Shown here one piece after another: positions 35,691 through 44,981 of a DNA stretch of 64,000 nucleotides. The translations under genes and the position numbers were made by a program. The stretch's first letter is position 1. The number at the start of each line of letters is the position of its first letter. The stretch comes from Pseudomonas sp. 31-12 (GTDB lineage: Bacteria > Pseudomonadota > Gammaproteobacteria > Pseudomonadales > Pseudomonadaceae): assembly GCF_003151075.1 (NCBI RefSeq), contig NZ_CP029482.1, positions 2,914,001 to 2,978,000 of the forward strand, in the 5' to 3' direction. The notes beneath the pieces were generated by a model that made no database searches, was not told where the DNA came from, and was given only the letters and a program-made list of their open reading frames with translations.

Positions 35691-36497
35691 ATGTTGTTGG
35701 CAAGTTTCTTTGGGGTGGTGATGGGTCTGGTCCTTGGATTGACTGGGGCCGGTGGCGGCATTCTGGCAGTGCCGGCCTTGGTGCTGGGACTGGGTTTGAC
35801 CATGACCCAGGCCGCGCCGGTGGCCTTGTTTGCGGTGGGCAGTGCGGCGGCGGTCGGGGCCATTGACGGTTTGCGCCATGGACTGGTGCGCTATCGCGCG
35901 GCGTTGCTGATTGCACTGCTGGGGGCGGTTTTTTCGCCGGTCGGCATCTACTTCGCCCATCAACTGCCGGAAAAAATCCTGATGATCCTGTTCAGCCTGC
36001 TGATGGTCATGGTGGCCTGGCGGATGCTGCGTCGCGAGCGTCAGGAAGAAGGCCCGAGCGACCATGGCCACGCCAACTGGGGCCAGAAAAACTGCATGCT
36101 CGATCAGCAGACCGGGCGTTTTTCCTGGACCGCCAAATGCACCGCGACCCTCGCGGCGCTGGGCGCAGTGACCGGTGTTGTCTCTGGCCTGCTCGGGGTT
36201 GGCGGCGGCTTCTTGATCGTCCCGGCCTTCAAACAACTGACCGATGTGCAGATGCGCGGCATCGTCGCCACGTCCTTGATGGTGATCAGCCTGATTTCGG
36301 CCATCGGCGTGATCGGCGCGTTTCATGCCGGGGTCAGGATTGATGCATTGGGTGCCGCATTCATCGTCGCCAGCGTGGTCGGCATGATTGTTGGCCGAAA
36401 GCTCTGCGCGCGCGTGCCGGCCCGAGCGCTGCAAATCGGTTTCGCCAGCATCTGTGTCGTAGTCGCCGCTTACATGCTGTTCCGGGCGGGCGTCTAG
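35691..36497 (+). CDS. TauE/SafE-family sulfite/anion exporter
   Basis: 268 residues from MLLASFFGVVMGLVLGLTGA; the open frame extends 68 codons upstream, but that part lies in the promoter region. Eight or so membrane helices in two repeats, each with the TauE Gly motif (GLVLGLTGAGGGILAVPALV; GLLGVGGGFLIVPAFKQL). Export of sulfite or a related sulfur anion is inferred from the divergent persulfide-dioxygenase-like gene. Confidence 0.88.
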   Translation: MLLASFFGVVMGLVLGLTGAGGGILAVPALVLGLGLTMTQAAPVALFAVGSAAAVGAIDGLRHGLVRYRAALLIALLGAVFSPVGIYFAHQLPEKILMILFSLLMVMVAWRMLRRERQEEGPSDHGHANWGQKNCMLDQQTGRFSWTAKCTATLAALGAVTGVVSGLLGVGGGFLIVPAFKQLTDVQMRGIVATSLMVISLISAIGVIGAFHAGVRIDALGAAFIVASVVGMIVGRKLCARVPARALQIGFASICVVVAAYMLFRAGV

Positions 36498-36706
36498 GAA
36501 GTACCGGTTCCTGTGGCCGCCAGTCTGCCGGACGGGCGTACGTCCTAAGTTTCGGGTCCTGGTGCGACCCGGTCTTACACCGAATTTGCCGCGCTTAACC
36601 TGCCACTCCAAAGCACTTCAAAACCGCCCCCAAGGCAGCGTATGCCGCCGCCGGTCACCTTTCGATAATCGCCTCCGACATCCAGTCCCCCGCTGCGGAG
36701 CGCGTC

Positions 36707-37891
36707 ATGCCCAACAATAAGAACTTCAAGCATCGTTACTTGCCTGCCTTCATCGCCAGCCTGTCGACCCTTGGTTTGAGCTCAATGGCCTAGGCCGAGA
36801 TCGTGCTGTACGACAAGGACCAGACCACATTCTCTACCGACGGCTACATCAACGCCTTCTACGTGAACAGCGATGTGGACCGTGCCGGCGACCAGTACGA
36901 CCGGAAACAGGCGCGGGTGAAAATGGGCTATCTGCCCAACTATCTGGGTTTCAACATGGGCAAACAGGTCGATGACCTGAAGCTCGGTGCGCGGGCGTCG
37001 TTCTGGGTGACCATCAACGACAGCCAGACCAATGGCACCGACACCGCCATCGACGTGCGGCAGTTCTACGGCACCGTGGCCAATCCGGAGTGGGGCGAAG
37101 TGCTGATCGGCAAGGACTTCGGCCTGTTCGCCCGCTCCAACATTTTGCTTGATGAAATGCTCGCCGGTTACGGTCAGGTCAGCGATACCCTGGGGTTGGT
37201 GGACGGTGGCGGCGTGTCGTTCGGCAATATCGGCACGGGTTATCCGTACCCGTTCCCGACCTCGCAGATCACCTATCGCACCCCGGTGATGGAGGGGTTG
37301 CGGGTGGCCGTGGGGATTCTCGATCCGGTCGACACCAACGACAGCAGCCCGTTGGGCAAGGCCTATCAGGAGAACCCGCGTACCGAGAGCGAGGTCACCT
37401 ATCAGTTCGACGTCGCCGGCGCGAAGATTTACAGCTGGGTCAACGGCAGCTACCAGACTTCCGACAATACCGACTCCACCGTTGAATCGGTCACCTCCAA
37501 AGGCGTCGGCTATGGCGTGCAGGCGAAGATGGGCGGGTTGTCGCTGACCGGCTCCGGGTTCCAGGCCAAGGGCATCAACCCGTTCTTCACCAACAACGCC
37601 GGCGAACCGACCTTGCGCAACGTCGACAGCGACGGCTACTTGCTGCAGGGCTCGTACAAACTGGGCAAGAATCGCCTGGCCTTGTCATATGGCAAGACCA
37701 ACGATGACGGCAACGGCGTGGTCGGCAGCGGCGCGGATTATGAGACGCGCGGGATTGCGCTGTTCCATGACGTCAACGACAACCTCAAGCTCGTGGCCGA
37801 GTACAACCAGTTCGAAATCAACGGCCACGACACCAGCGCCCAGAACGAAGACACCGACACCTTTGCGGTGGGGGCGGTGTTGAACTGGTAA
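36707..37891 (+). pseudogene. Outer-membrane porin with an in-frame amber codon in the signal peptide
   Basis: The frame starts at ATG 36707 after a GGAG site and encodes a signal peptide (MPNNKNFKHRYLPAFIASLS TLGLSSMA). It then meets TAG at 36791, exactly where the cleavage-site residue should be, and continues open as AEIVLYDKDQTTFSTDGYIN through a full Gram-negative porin barrel (about 365 residues) ending ...FAVGAVLNW with a terminal aromatic residue. A single C-to-T or similar change (CAG to TAG) explains it. Without readthrough, re-initiation at GTG 36803 would give a barrel with no signal peptide. The gene was probably a substrate-specific porin; it may be a true pseudogene, a suppressed gene or a sequencing error. 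Confidence 0.85.
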
Positions 37892-37909
37892 CGGCTTGAC
37901 AGAGATGAC

Positions 37910-38020
37910 CTGTGGCGAGGGGACTTGTCCCCGTTGGGTCGCGAAGCGGCCCCCTTCGGTTGCGCATCGACCGCAGGGGGCCTGCTACGCAGTCCAACGG
38001 GGACAAGTCCCCTCGCCACA
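37910..38020. repeat. REPIN-like paired inverted REP (class A variant, GAGGGGACTTGTCCCC)
   Basis: TGTGGCGAGGGGACTTGTCC and GGACAAGTCCCCTCGCCACA, with an inner Gly/Cys-rich spacer of diverged sequence; lies 18 bp behind the porin stop. Confidence 0.9.
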
Positions 38021-38145
38021 AGGGTTCGAACGTCACACTGAACTCATCCCATCGAAGCGCCTGACCGCTACCCAAGTAGCATACGTCGCAGCCCGCAAGC
38101 TTCGTACACTCGAGCCTCATACACGCGCACCTGCGGGGGGCGACC

Positions 38146-39309
38146 ATGCAGCAGGTCCAGAGTGAAGGAGTGGTCAGCGGCATGTCCCAGGCCACCGATG
38201 CCCAACAAGTCGCTCAGGAGCTCGCGCGGCAGTTATTGCACCCGCACCTGGGCTTCGTGCTGTTCTTCTGTTCCGCCGAGTACGACTTGCAGGCGCTGGG
38301 CCAGGCCTTGCAACAGAGCTTCGGCGGCATTCGCCTGGTGGGTTGCACCAGCGCCGGGGAAATCACGCCGCTGGGTTACGGTCGCAACTGCGTGACGGCG
38401 GTGGGATTCGACCATCGGCATTTCTCCATCGACGCCGAACTGATCTGCGAGATGGAGCGCTTCAGCCTGATCGACGCCCAGCAAATGGTCGAGCGCCTGG
38501 TCAGTGGCTGTCGCAGCAACACCCTGGCGCCGATCAAGGGCAACAGCTTTGCCCTGACCTTGCTCGATGGTCTGTCCAGCCGTGAAGAGATGGTCCTCGC
38601 GGCGTTAAGCGCGGCGTTGGGTGACATCCCGCATTTCGGCGGTTCGGCCGGCGACGATAACTACCTGACTCACACCCACGTCTATTTCGGCGGCAAGTTT
38701 CACAGCGGCGCGGCGGTGGTGGTGCTGGTCAATACCTGGCTGGATTTCGAGGTGTTCACCACTCACCACATCTTGCCGAGGGCGGAAAAACTGGTGGTCA
38801 CCGGGGCTGACAGCGCCTCGCGCCGGGTCTTTGAACTCAACGCCGAACCCGCCGCCGAGGAGTACGCCCGGCACATCGGCGTGCCGGTGGCCGAGCTCGA
38901 CCACCGGGTCTTCGCCGCGCACCCGTTGGCGGTGCGGATCAACGAGCAGTATTACGTGCGGGCGATCCAGCAGGTGCATCCGGACCTGAGCCTGAGTTTT
39001 TACTGCGCTGTGGAAAACGGCATCGTCCTCACCGTCATGACCCCCGGCCCGATGCTGCCGAACCTGCAAACCTTGTTTGAAGGCTTGCAGGAGCGGCTTG
39101 GCGATCTGCTGCTGACCATCGGCTGCGACTGTTTTCTCAGGCGTCTGGAGCTGGAAGACGGCGGCGGCCTGGAGCAAATCGGTACGTTTTTGCGTGACCA
39201 ACGGGTGATGGGTTTCAACACCTACGGAGAACAGTTCAATGGCATGCACATCAACCAGACCTTCACCGGGGTTGCCATTGCCCGAGGCCGGTCCCCTGGA
39301 CATCGTTGA
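38146..39309 (+). CDS. nosP: FIST-domain sensor protein, NosP type (heme/nitric oxide sensing)
   Basis: 387 residues. FIST_N domain about 35-230 (FCSAEYDLQALGQALQQSFG, VGCTSAGEITPLGYG) and FIST_C about 235-370 (FNTYGEQFNGMHINQTFTGV at the end). In P. aeruginosa PA1975 (NosP) binds heme and nitric oxide and inhibits the adjacent kinase NahK (PA1976). The gene order here is the same, with the kinase start overlapping this gene by 71 bp, so the pairing is strongly indicated. No signal peptide: cytoplasmic. Confidence 0.85.
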   Translation: MQQVQSEGVVSGMSQATDAQQVAQELARQLLHPHLGFVLFFCSAEYDLQALGQALQQSFGGIRLVGCTSAGEITPLGYGRNCVTAVGFDHRHFSIDAELICEMERFSLIDAQQMVERLVSGCRSNTLAPIKGNSFALTLLDGLSSREEMVLAALSAALGDIPHFGGSAGDDNYLTHTHVYFGGKFHSGAAVVVLVNTWLDFEVFTTHHILPRAEKLVVTGADSASRRVFELNAEPAAEEYARHIGVPVAELDHRVFAAHPLAVRINEQYYVRAIQQVHPDLSLSFYCAVENGIVLTVMTPGPMLPNLQTLFEGLQERLGDLLLTIGCDCFLRRLELEDGGGLEQIGTFLRDQRVMGFNTYGEQFNGMHINQTFTGVAIARGRSPGHR

Positions 39310-41875
39310 ATTGCAGGCGCAGCTCGCCAGTCTGCGCCACGACAACCACAAACTGCAGCGCATCAACAGTGCGCTGATCGAACGGATCGAATCCGGCATT
39401 ACCCGCGGCAACGACCCGTACGCGGCCTTCCAGCATTCGGTGGTGCTGGCCGAACAAGTGCGTGAGCGCACCGATGCCTTGAACCAGGCCATGGCCGAAC
39501 TCAAGTCGGGCAATCACTTGCTCAGCGAAGCGCGCCTGCGGGCCGAGACGGCGCATCAGCATTTGATCGATGCCATCGAAAGTATTTCCGACGCCTTTGT
39601 GCTGTTCGATGCCGAGCAGCGCATCGTCTTGTTCAACAGCCGCTTCAAGGCGTTCTGGGGGAACAGCCGGGTGCGGATCAACGCCGGCATGCGCCTGGCC
39701 GAGGTCAAGCGCCTGATGAGTTCCACCGGTTTGTTCACTGAAGAACCGCGCGGGCATGCCGACGAAAACCTGATCTATCGCCTGCAGAACGGCCGCTGGT
39801 TGCAGGTCAGCGAACGGCCGACCCAGGAAGGTGGGCGGGTGATCCTGTTCACCGATATTACCGACGTCAAACTCAGCGAAACCGTGCGCCGCGAGCAGGC
39901 GGTGGCGCAGAAATCCCACTTGTTGCAACGGGCGGTCGATAACCTGTCTCAAGGGGTGGCGATGGTCAACGCCGAGGGCATTCTGGAGTTGTGGAACCGT
40001 CGTTTCCTCGAGCTCAGCGGACTGGCCCCGGTGGCGGCCCATCGGCCGTTTGCCGAAGTGATCGCCGACAGCGAATTGAACCTGCTGACCCCGGCGAGTC
40101 GCGATGCCAACGGGCGGTCCGTGCAGGAATGCGAGCAGCGTCTTTACGATGGTCGGGTGCTGGAAATCCGCACCCATCCGCTGCCTACCGGCGGTTTCGT
40201 CAACACGTTCACTGACATTACCGAACGCTACCAACACGCCGAAGCACTGAGCGAAAGCGAGCGCTGGATTCGCCTGATCACCGACCATGTGCCGGCGCTG
40301 ATCGCCTACCTCAATGCCGATCTGGTCTATGAGTTCACCAACAAAGTCTACGAAGAATGGTACTGCTGGCCTCGCGGCGTAATGCTCGGACAGAGCCTGC
40401 GCGAGGTCCACAGCGAGCAGCATTACCAGCGCCTCGAAGCCTACGTGGCCCGGGCCTTGGCCGGTGAGAGCGTGACGTTCGAGTTCGCCGAAACCAACAT
40501 CAATAATCAGGAACGCTACATGCTGCGTTCCTACGTGCCCAATCGCCTGGCCACTGGGGAAGTGGTGGGGATTTTCGTGTTGATCCGCGACATCACCGAA
40601 CGACGTCGCACGGCCGAGGCGCTGCATCAGGCTTATCAAAATCTCGAGTTGCGGGTACGCGAACGCACCACCGAACTGACCACCCTCAACGACCAATTGC
40701 TGCGGGAAATCGACGAGCGTCGGCGTGTGGAATCGCGCTTGCGCGAAGCCAAACTGGAGGCCGAGCAGGCCAACCTGTCGAAAACCAAGTTTCTTGCCGC
40801 CGTGAGTCACGACCTGCTGCAACCGCTCAACGCGGCGCGACTGTTTACCAGCGCTTTGCTGGAACGCCGCGAGCCGGTGGCCAATGCGATTCTGGTGCGC
40901 AATGTCAGCAATTCCCTGGAAGACGTGGAAAACCTGTTGTGCACGCTGGTGGATATTTCCAAACTCGATGCGGGAGTGATAAAGGCCGACATCGCACCGT
41001 TCGCCTTGAGCGAACTGCTGGAAAACCTCGCCGCCGAGTACACCCAGGTGGCCCGCAGTGAAGGGCTTGAGCTGCATTTCATCCCGTGTTCGGCGTTAGT
41101 GCGCAGCGACATCCAGTTGCTGGCGCGGATCCTGCGCAATCTGCTGAGCAACGCCATTCGCTACACCTACAGCGGTCGGGTGGTGCTCGGGTGTCGGCGT
41201 CATCATCAGCGGTTGACGATCGAGGTCTGGGACAGCGGCATGGGCATTGCCGAAAATCGGCTTGAAGAGATTTTCCAGGAGTTCAAGCGCGGCGATGTGC
41301 AGCGCCCGGATCAGGACCGTGGGTTGGGTCTGGGGCTGGCGATTGTCGAGAAGATTGCCGGGATTCTCGGTCACCGGATTCACGTGCGTTCGTGGCCGGG
41401 CAAGGGCTCGATGTTTTCCGTCGAAGTGCCGTTGAGCGCCACCGCCCCGACGGCGCAACCGGCGCTGCTGATGAGTGAGCCGATGCTGGAGCGTCTGCGC
41501 GGTGCGCGGGTGTGGGTGCTGGATAACGACGCGGCGATCTGCGCGGGCATGCGCACGTTGCTGGAAGGGTGGGGATGTCGAGTGGTGACGGCGCTGTCGG
41601 AGCAAGACCTGGCGCGGCAGGTGGACAACTATCATGAAGAAGCCGACTTGCTGATCGCCGACTATCACTTGGATGACGATCAGAACGGCGTCGATGCCGT
41701 CGCCCGGATCAACGCCCGGCGCGGTTCAGCGATCCCGGCGATGATGATTACTGCCAACTACAGCAATGAGCTCAAGCAGCAGATTCGTGAGTTGGGGCAT
41801 ACGTTGATGCACAAGCCTGTACGGCCGATGAAGCTGAAGACGGCGATGAGTCATTTGCTTGGGCCATCCCGTTAA
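39239..41875 (+). CDS. nahK: Multi-PAS hybrid histidine kinase (NahK / ErcS' / PedS1)
   Basis: 878 residues; GGAG lies nine bases before this ATG. No membrane segment. An N-terminal coiled coil (about 20-105) is followed by three PAS domains (about 111-215, 226-330, 339-455), a second coiled coil (460-510), and HisKA with His523 (AAVSHDLLQPLNAARLF). The ATPase domain (620-735; NLLSNAIRYT, DRGLGLGLAIVEKI) and a receiver domain (755-875; LLIADYHLDDD) complete it. PA1976 orthologues sense via NosP and feed HptB as well as alcohol oxidation. The adjacent regulator ErbR/PedR1 is the suggested output. Confidence 0.9.
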   Translation: MACTSTRPSPGLPLPEAGPLDIVELQAQLASLRHDNHKLQRINSALIERIESGITRGNDPYAAFQHSVVLAEQVRERTDALNQAMAELKSGNHLLSEARLRAETAHQHLIDAIESISDAFVLFDAEQRIVLFNSRFKAFWGNSRVRINAGMRLAEVKRLMSSTGLFTEEPRGHADENLIYRLQNGRWLQVSERPTQEGGRVILFTDITDVKLSETVRREQAVAQKSHLLQRAVDNLSQGVAMVNAEGILELWNRRFLELSGLAPVAAHRPFAEVIADSELNLLTPASRDANGRSVQECEQRLYDGRVLEIRTHPLPTGGFVNTFTDITERYQHAEALSESERWIRLITDHVPALIAYLNADLVYEFTNKVYEEWYCWPRGVMLGQSLREVHSEQHYQRLEAYVARALAGESVTFEFAETNINNQERYMLRSYVPNRLATGEVVGIFVLIRDITERRRTAEALHQAYQNLELRVRERTTELTTLNDQLLREIDERRRVESRLREAKLEAEQANLSKTKFLAAVSHDLLQPLNAARLFTSALLERREPVANAILVRNVSNSLEDVENLLCTLVDISKLDAGVIKADIAPFALSELLENLAAEYTQVARSEGLELHFIPCSALVRSDIQLLARILRNLLSNAIRYTYSGRVVLGCRRHHQRLTIEVWDSGMGIAENRLEEIFQEFKRGDVQRPDQDRGLGLGLAIVEKIAGILGHRIHVRSWPGKGSMFSVEVPLSATAPTAQPALLMSEPMLERLRGARVWVLDNDAAICAGMRTLLEGWGCRVVTALSEQDLARQVDNYHEEADLLIADYHLDDDQNGVDAVARINARRGSAIPAMMITANYSNELKQQIRELGHTLMHKPVRPMKLKTAMSHLLGPSR

Positions 41876-41893
41876 TCCCTCCGGACACTGAAT

Positions 41894-42016
41894 CTGTGGC
41901 GAGGGAGCTTGCTCCCGTCCGGCTGCGAAGCAGTCGTAAATCAGGCAACTCGGTCTATCTGGAAGTTTGAAGGGGGCCGCTTCGCGGCCCAACGGGAGCA
42001 AGCTCCCTCGCCACAG
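41894..42016. repeat. REPIN-like paired inverted REP (class A)
   Basis: CTGTGGCGAGGGAGCTTGCT ... AGCAAGCTCCCTCGCCACAG with inner GGCTGCGAAGCAGTCG hairpin. Separates the converging nahK and erbR genes. Confidence 0.9.
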
Positions 42017-42037
42017 GGATCAGGGGAACCCCAACAT

Positions 42038-42703
42038 TCAACGCCGCAGGTAAGACCCGAAATCAATATCCCCGGCACTCAAGATCGCCTGCACCCGATT
42101 GTGCACGTTGAGTTTGCGCAGGATCGCCGAGACATGCGCCTTGACTGTAGTTTCGGCGATTTCCAGGGTGTAGGCGATCTGCTTGTTCGATTCACCCTTG
42201 GTCATGCGTTCGAGCACCAGCAATTGCTTGCGGGTCAAGGCCTGGAGCAATTCTGGCGGGAAGCTCGGGTTGTCATTCATGCGCCGGTGGGTGCCGCATT
42301 TTTGTGTGCGGATGATGTCCGGCGGCAAGTACACGTTGCCATTGAGAATCTGCTGGATGGCCTCGGTCATTTGCACGCGGGGTGAGGATTTGGTGATGAA
42401 CCCCACCGCGCCATAGGTGATGGCTTGCAGCACGATCTGCTTGTCCTGCTCGGCCGAGACGATCACCACCGGAATGGTCGGCGCTTCGTTGCGCAGGTTG
42501 ATCAGGCCGTTGAGGCCGTGCATGCCGGGCATGTTCAGGTCGAGCAGGATCAGGTCCAGGTCGTCGTGTTCCTGCGTCAGCAGCAGGGCGCTGTCCAGGT
42601 CAGCGGTTTCCATGACCTCGCTGCCCGGAAAGCCATCGCTGATGACGTTATGGATGGCTTCGCGAAACAGCGGGTGATCGTCGGCAATCAGAATTTTGTA
42701 CAT
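42038..42703 (-). CDS. pedR1: LuxR-type response regulator of alcohol oxidation (ErbR/AgmR/PedR1)
   Basis: 221 residues. Receiver domain with Asp55 ([16 protein letters not shown]) and C-terminal LuxR helix-turn-helix ([44 protein letters not shown], about 148-205). It matches AgmR/ErbR (PA1978) and P. putida PP_2665, the activator of PQQ-dependent ethanol oxidation genes. Position between NahK-type kinase and the PQQ-associated genes is conserved. Likely binds the recurring promoter motif described in the findings; not proven. Confidence 0.92.
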   Translation of the reverse strand: MYKILIADDHPLFREAIHNVISDGFPGSEVMETADLDSALLLTQEHDDLDLILLDLNMPGMHGLNGLINLRNEAPTIPVVIVSAEQDKQIVLQAITYGAVGFITKSSPRVQMTEAIQQILNGNVYLPPDIIRTQKCGTHRRMNDNPSFPPELLQALTRKQLLVLERMTKGESNKQIAYTLEIAETTVKAHVSAILRKLNVHNRVQAILSAGDIDFGSYLRR

Positions 42704-42759
42704 AGCCTTTCACCTCATTATTTTCATTATGGTGTGGCAACAACACTCACGCGTAAAGC

Positions 42760-43317
42760 TCAGGGGAAGGGCTCGGGCTGGGCGGGCGTCACGGGCAGAT
42801 TGGCTGCCTGCCAGGCGTCCAGGCCGTCGCGATACCAATACAGTGTCTTATAGCCCATGGCGGCGGCGCGTTTGACGGCATTCCAGCTCAGCCAGCAGTC
42901 GGATCGGCAGTAGAAGACCAGCGGTTGCGCCAGGTCTCCTGCGGTCAATGTGTTCAGGTTACGCGCAAAATAGCCCTGCCAGTCAGCTGTCAGGTCGCCG
43001 TCGCCGGTATTGGCCAGCCAATGGCTGCCGGGCAGGTTCTCGTGGGGCTGGTCTTCGATGAAACGGCCTTGAAGCCATTGGCGACGGTAGACGTCGATCA
43101 GCACCGGGCGCGGTGTCTGGGTGAGCAGGGTTTGCAGGGCGGCGGTGTCGATGATGGCCGCGCCTTGCAGCTGATTTGGAGTCGGGCTGCGATAAAGATT
43201 GATGCGATAGCCGTCGGCAGAAAACAGCGGTGTCTCGGCGTGCGCGGCGCCCAGCAACAGGCTCAGCGACAGCGCAGCAAGGGAAGGGCACAACAGACGA
43301 CGTTGGGCACGCGGCAT
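42760..43317 (-). CDS. PQQ-dependent catabolism-associated CXXCW protein
   Basis: 185 residues with signal peptide (RRLLCPSLAALSLSLLLGAA, cleavage near AHA-ETP). Rhodanese-like fold: VLIDVYRRQWLQGRFIEDQP and the signature FYCRSDCWLSWNAVKRAAAM (CRSDCW), then TLYWYRDGLDAWQAANLPV. This family (TIGR03865) is known only from gene clusters for PQQ-dependent alcohol catabolism; the periplasmic Cys pair could be a sulfur- or thiol-handling site. First of a minus-strand set whose promoter holds copy 1 of the shared motif. Confidence 0.88.
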   Translation of the reverse strand: MPRAQRRLLCPSLAALSLSLLLGAAHAETPLFSADGYRINLYRSPTPNQLQGAAIIDTAALQTLLTQTPRPVLIDVYRRQWLQGRFIEDQPHENLPGSHWLANTGDGDLTADWQGYFARNLNTLTAGDLAQPLVFYCRSDCWLSWNAVKRAAAMGYKTLYWYRDGLDAWQAANLPVTPAQPEPFP

Positions 43318-43397
43318 GGGGGTTCAATCCTTATAGTTATGAACCCATTACATGCCAGTCTCGGTGCATTGGGAATGCGACGATAGACAGGAAAACC

Positions 43398-43413
43398 AGT
43401 ACTAAAGTAGTAA
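43398..43413 (-). promoter_or_regulatory. Shared ped motif, copy 1 (before the CXXCW gene)
   Basis: AGTACTAAAGTAGTAA; reverse complement TTACTACTTTAGTACT. It lies about 80 bp before the start of the CXXCW gene and matches CTACTACC-N2-GGTACT-like copies elsewhere in the island. Confidence 0.5.
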
Positions 43414-43430
43414 TTTCCCCCTGTCTGTCC

Positions 43431-43460
43431 AACACAAATCCCCACAGGGGGATTTGTGTT
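43431..43460. terminator. Perfect 13-bp hairpin after the ABC permease gene
   Basis: AACACAAATCCCC (43431-43443), loop ACAG, GGGGATTTGTGTT (43448-43460). It directly follows the permease stop on the minus strand; no long T-run, so termination may be partial. Confidence 0.7.
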
Positions 43461-43461
43461 G

Positions 43462-44253
43462 TTAGCTGGTTTTGCGCAGGGCGGCGTGTTGTGGGTTGAA
43501 GGTGAGTACGGCCAGCAGGGCGAATACCAGGGTCAGCCCCACGCACACTGCCAGCGCCAGCGGATTGAAGCGCTCATACAAGGCAAACCGCACCAGCTCC
43601 ACTGCGTGGGTAAACGGGTTCAATGCGCACAGCCAGTACAACCACTCGCTGGACTCGCGCATTTTCCACAGCGGATACAACGCCGATGACATAAAAAACA
43701 GCGGGAAGATCACGAAATTCATCACCCCGGCAAAGTTCTCCAATTGGCGGATCGCATTGGACAGCAGCAGACCCAAGGCGCTGAGCATCAACGCCACCAG
43801 TAGCAACGCCGGCAAGGCGATCAGCAACCCCATGGCCGGCGGCTGCACGCCATACACCCAGGCAATCGCCAGGAAGGCATACACCTGCAACAACGAAATC
43901 AGCGACGTGGCCAACAACTTGCTGCACAGCAGGAAAGTCCGGGGCAGGGGGCTGGTCAGCAGCACGCGCATGCTGCCCATCTCCCGGTCGTAGACCATCG
44001 ACAACGAACCTTGCATGCCGTTGAACAGCAGGATCATGCAAGCAAGGCCAGGGATGATGTAGACCTCATAAGGAATGTAAGTGTCGTAGGGCTCGATGAT
44101 CGCGATCCCCAGCGCTGCGCGAAACCCGGCGGCGAACACCAGCAACCACAACAACGGCCGCACCAGCGCACTGAGAAACCGCGTGCGTTGCAGCACAAAA
44201 CGCAGCCATTCACGCAGCACGATGCCGCTGAAGCATTGCCAATAAGCATTCAT
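43462..44253 (-). CDS. ABC-2-type permease of the PQQ-linked exporter (PedC type)
   Basis: 263 residues, six membrane helices of the ABC-2 exporter family. DREMGSMRVLLTSPLPRTFL and the C-terminal FFMSSALYPLWKMRESSEWLYWLCALNPFTHAVELVRFAL are the conserved motifs. The start overlaps the ATPase stop (ATGA). The family (TIGR03861) occurs with PQQ alcohol dehydrogenases; in P. putida pedABC is proposed to export toxic alcohols or aldehydes. Last gene of its operon. Confidence 0.9.
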   Translation of the reverse strand: MNAYWQCFSGIVLREWLRFVLQRTRFLSALVRPLLWLLVFAAGFRAALGIAIIEPYDTYIPYEVYIIPGLACMILLFNGMQGSLSMVYDREMGSMRVLLTSPLPRTFLLCSKLLATSLISLLQVYAFLAIAWVYGVQPPAMGLLIALPALLLVALMLSALGLLLSNAIRQLENFAGVMNFVIFPLFFMSSALYPLWKMRESSEWLYWLCALNPFTHAVELVRFALYERFNPLALAVCVGLTLVFALLAVLTFNPQHAALRKTS

Positions 44254-44981
44254 CTGGCGGCTCCTGATGTGGTCAGGCGGGTGAAGGCCGAACCAAGGTC
44301 GCCACCATGTTCCTGGCTCAAGGCCTCAGCCTGACCGCTGGCGACCAAGCGTCCTTGATGGAGAATCAGCAAGTCATCGCTGGGCTGCACTTCATCCAGC
44401 AAATGGGTGGTCCAGAGCACGCTGATGTTCTGCTCGCGGCAAAGGCCGCGAATATGTTGATTGAGCGCCAGACGGCTGGCCGGATCGAGGCCGACACTGG
44501 CCTCGTCGAGCAACAACAGGCGTGGCTCATGCAACAAGGCGCGGGCGATTTCCACCCGGCGACGGTGACCGCCATTGAGTTCACGCACCCGCTCGCGACG
44601 GCGTTCGGTCAAGGCCTGGCGCGCCAGTTCGGCGTCGACCCGCAGACCGGTCTGGCGCCGGGACATGCCATGCAACGCGGCGTGATAGCGTAGGTTCTGC
44701 TCGACGCTGAGGTCCAGGTCCAGCGTGCTTTGCTGGAACACCACGCCCAATTGCTTGAGTGCCGGGCGCGCCGCATTGCGCAACGAACAACCGCCGACCC
44801 GGATGTCACCGCGCTGCACATCATAGAGCCGGGTCAACAACGCAATCAGCGTGGATTTTCCCGCGCCATTGGGCCCCAGCAGCGCCGCGAAACGCCCCGG
44901 CGCCAGGTTGAAACTCACCTGCCGCAATGCCTCCCGCGCGCCATAGGCAAAACTCAGCTCGCTGACTTCCAGTGCGTTCAT
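44250..44981 (-). CDS. ABC transporter ATPase of the PQQ-linked exporter
   Basis: 243 residues from MNALEVSELSFAYGAREALR; the in-frame upstream start is inside the previous gene. Walker A GPNGAGKST, a signature with Asn-Gly-Gly-His (RVRELNGGHRRRVEIARALL) instead of LSGGQ, Walker B RLLLLDEASVGLDP and the H-loop WTTHLLDEV. Overlaps the beta-propeller gene by four bases and the permease by four bases: a tightly coupled operon. Confidence 0.93.
   Translation of the reverse strand: MNALEVSELSFAYGAREALRQVSFNLAPGRFAALLGPNGAGKSTLIALLTRLYDVQRGDIRVGGCSLRNAARPALKQLGVVFQQSTLDLDLSVEQNLRYHAALHGMSRRQTGLRVDAELARQALTERRRERVRELNGGHRRRVEIARALLHEPRLLLLDEASVGLDPASRLALNQHIRGLCREQNISVLWTTHLLDEVQPSDDLLILHQGRLVASGQAEALSQEHGGDLGSAFTRLTTSGAAR

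Noticed and set aside
36803..37891. Intact porin gene starting at GTG 36803
   Set aside because: This start lacks a signal peptide and ribosome binding site; the true start with signal peptide is at 36707, upstream of the amber codon.
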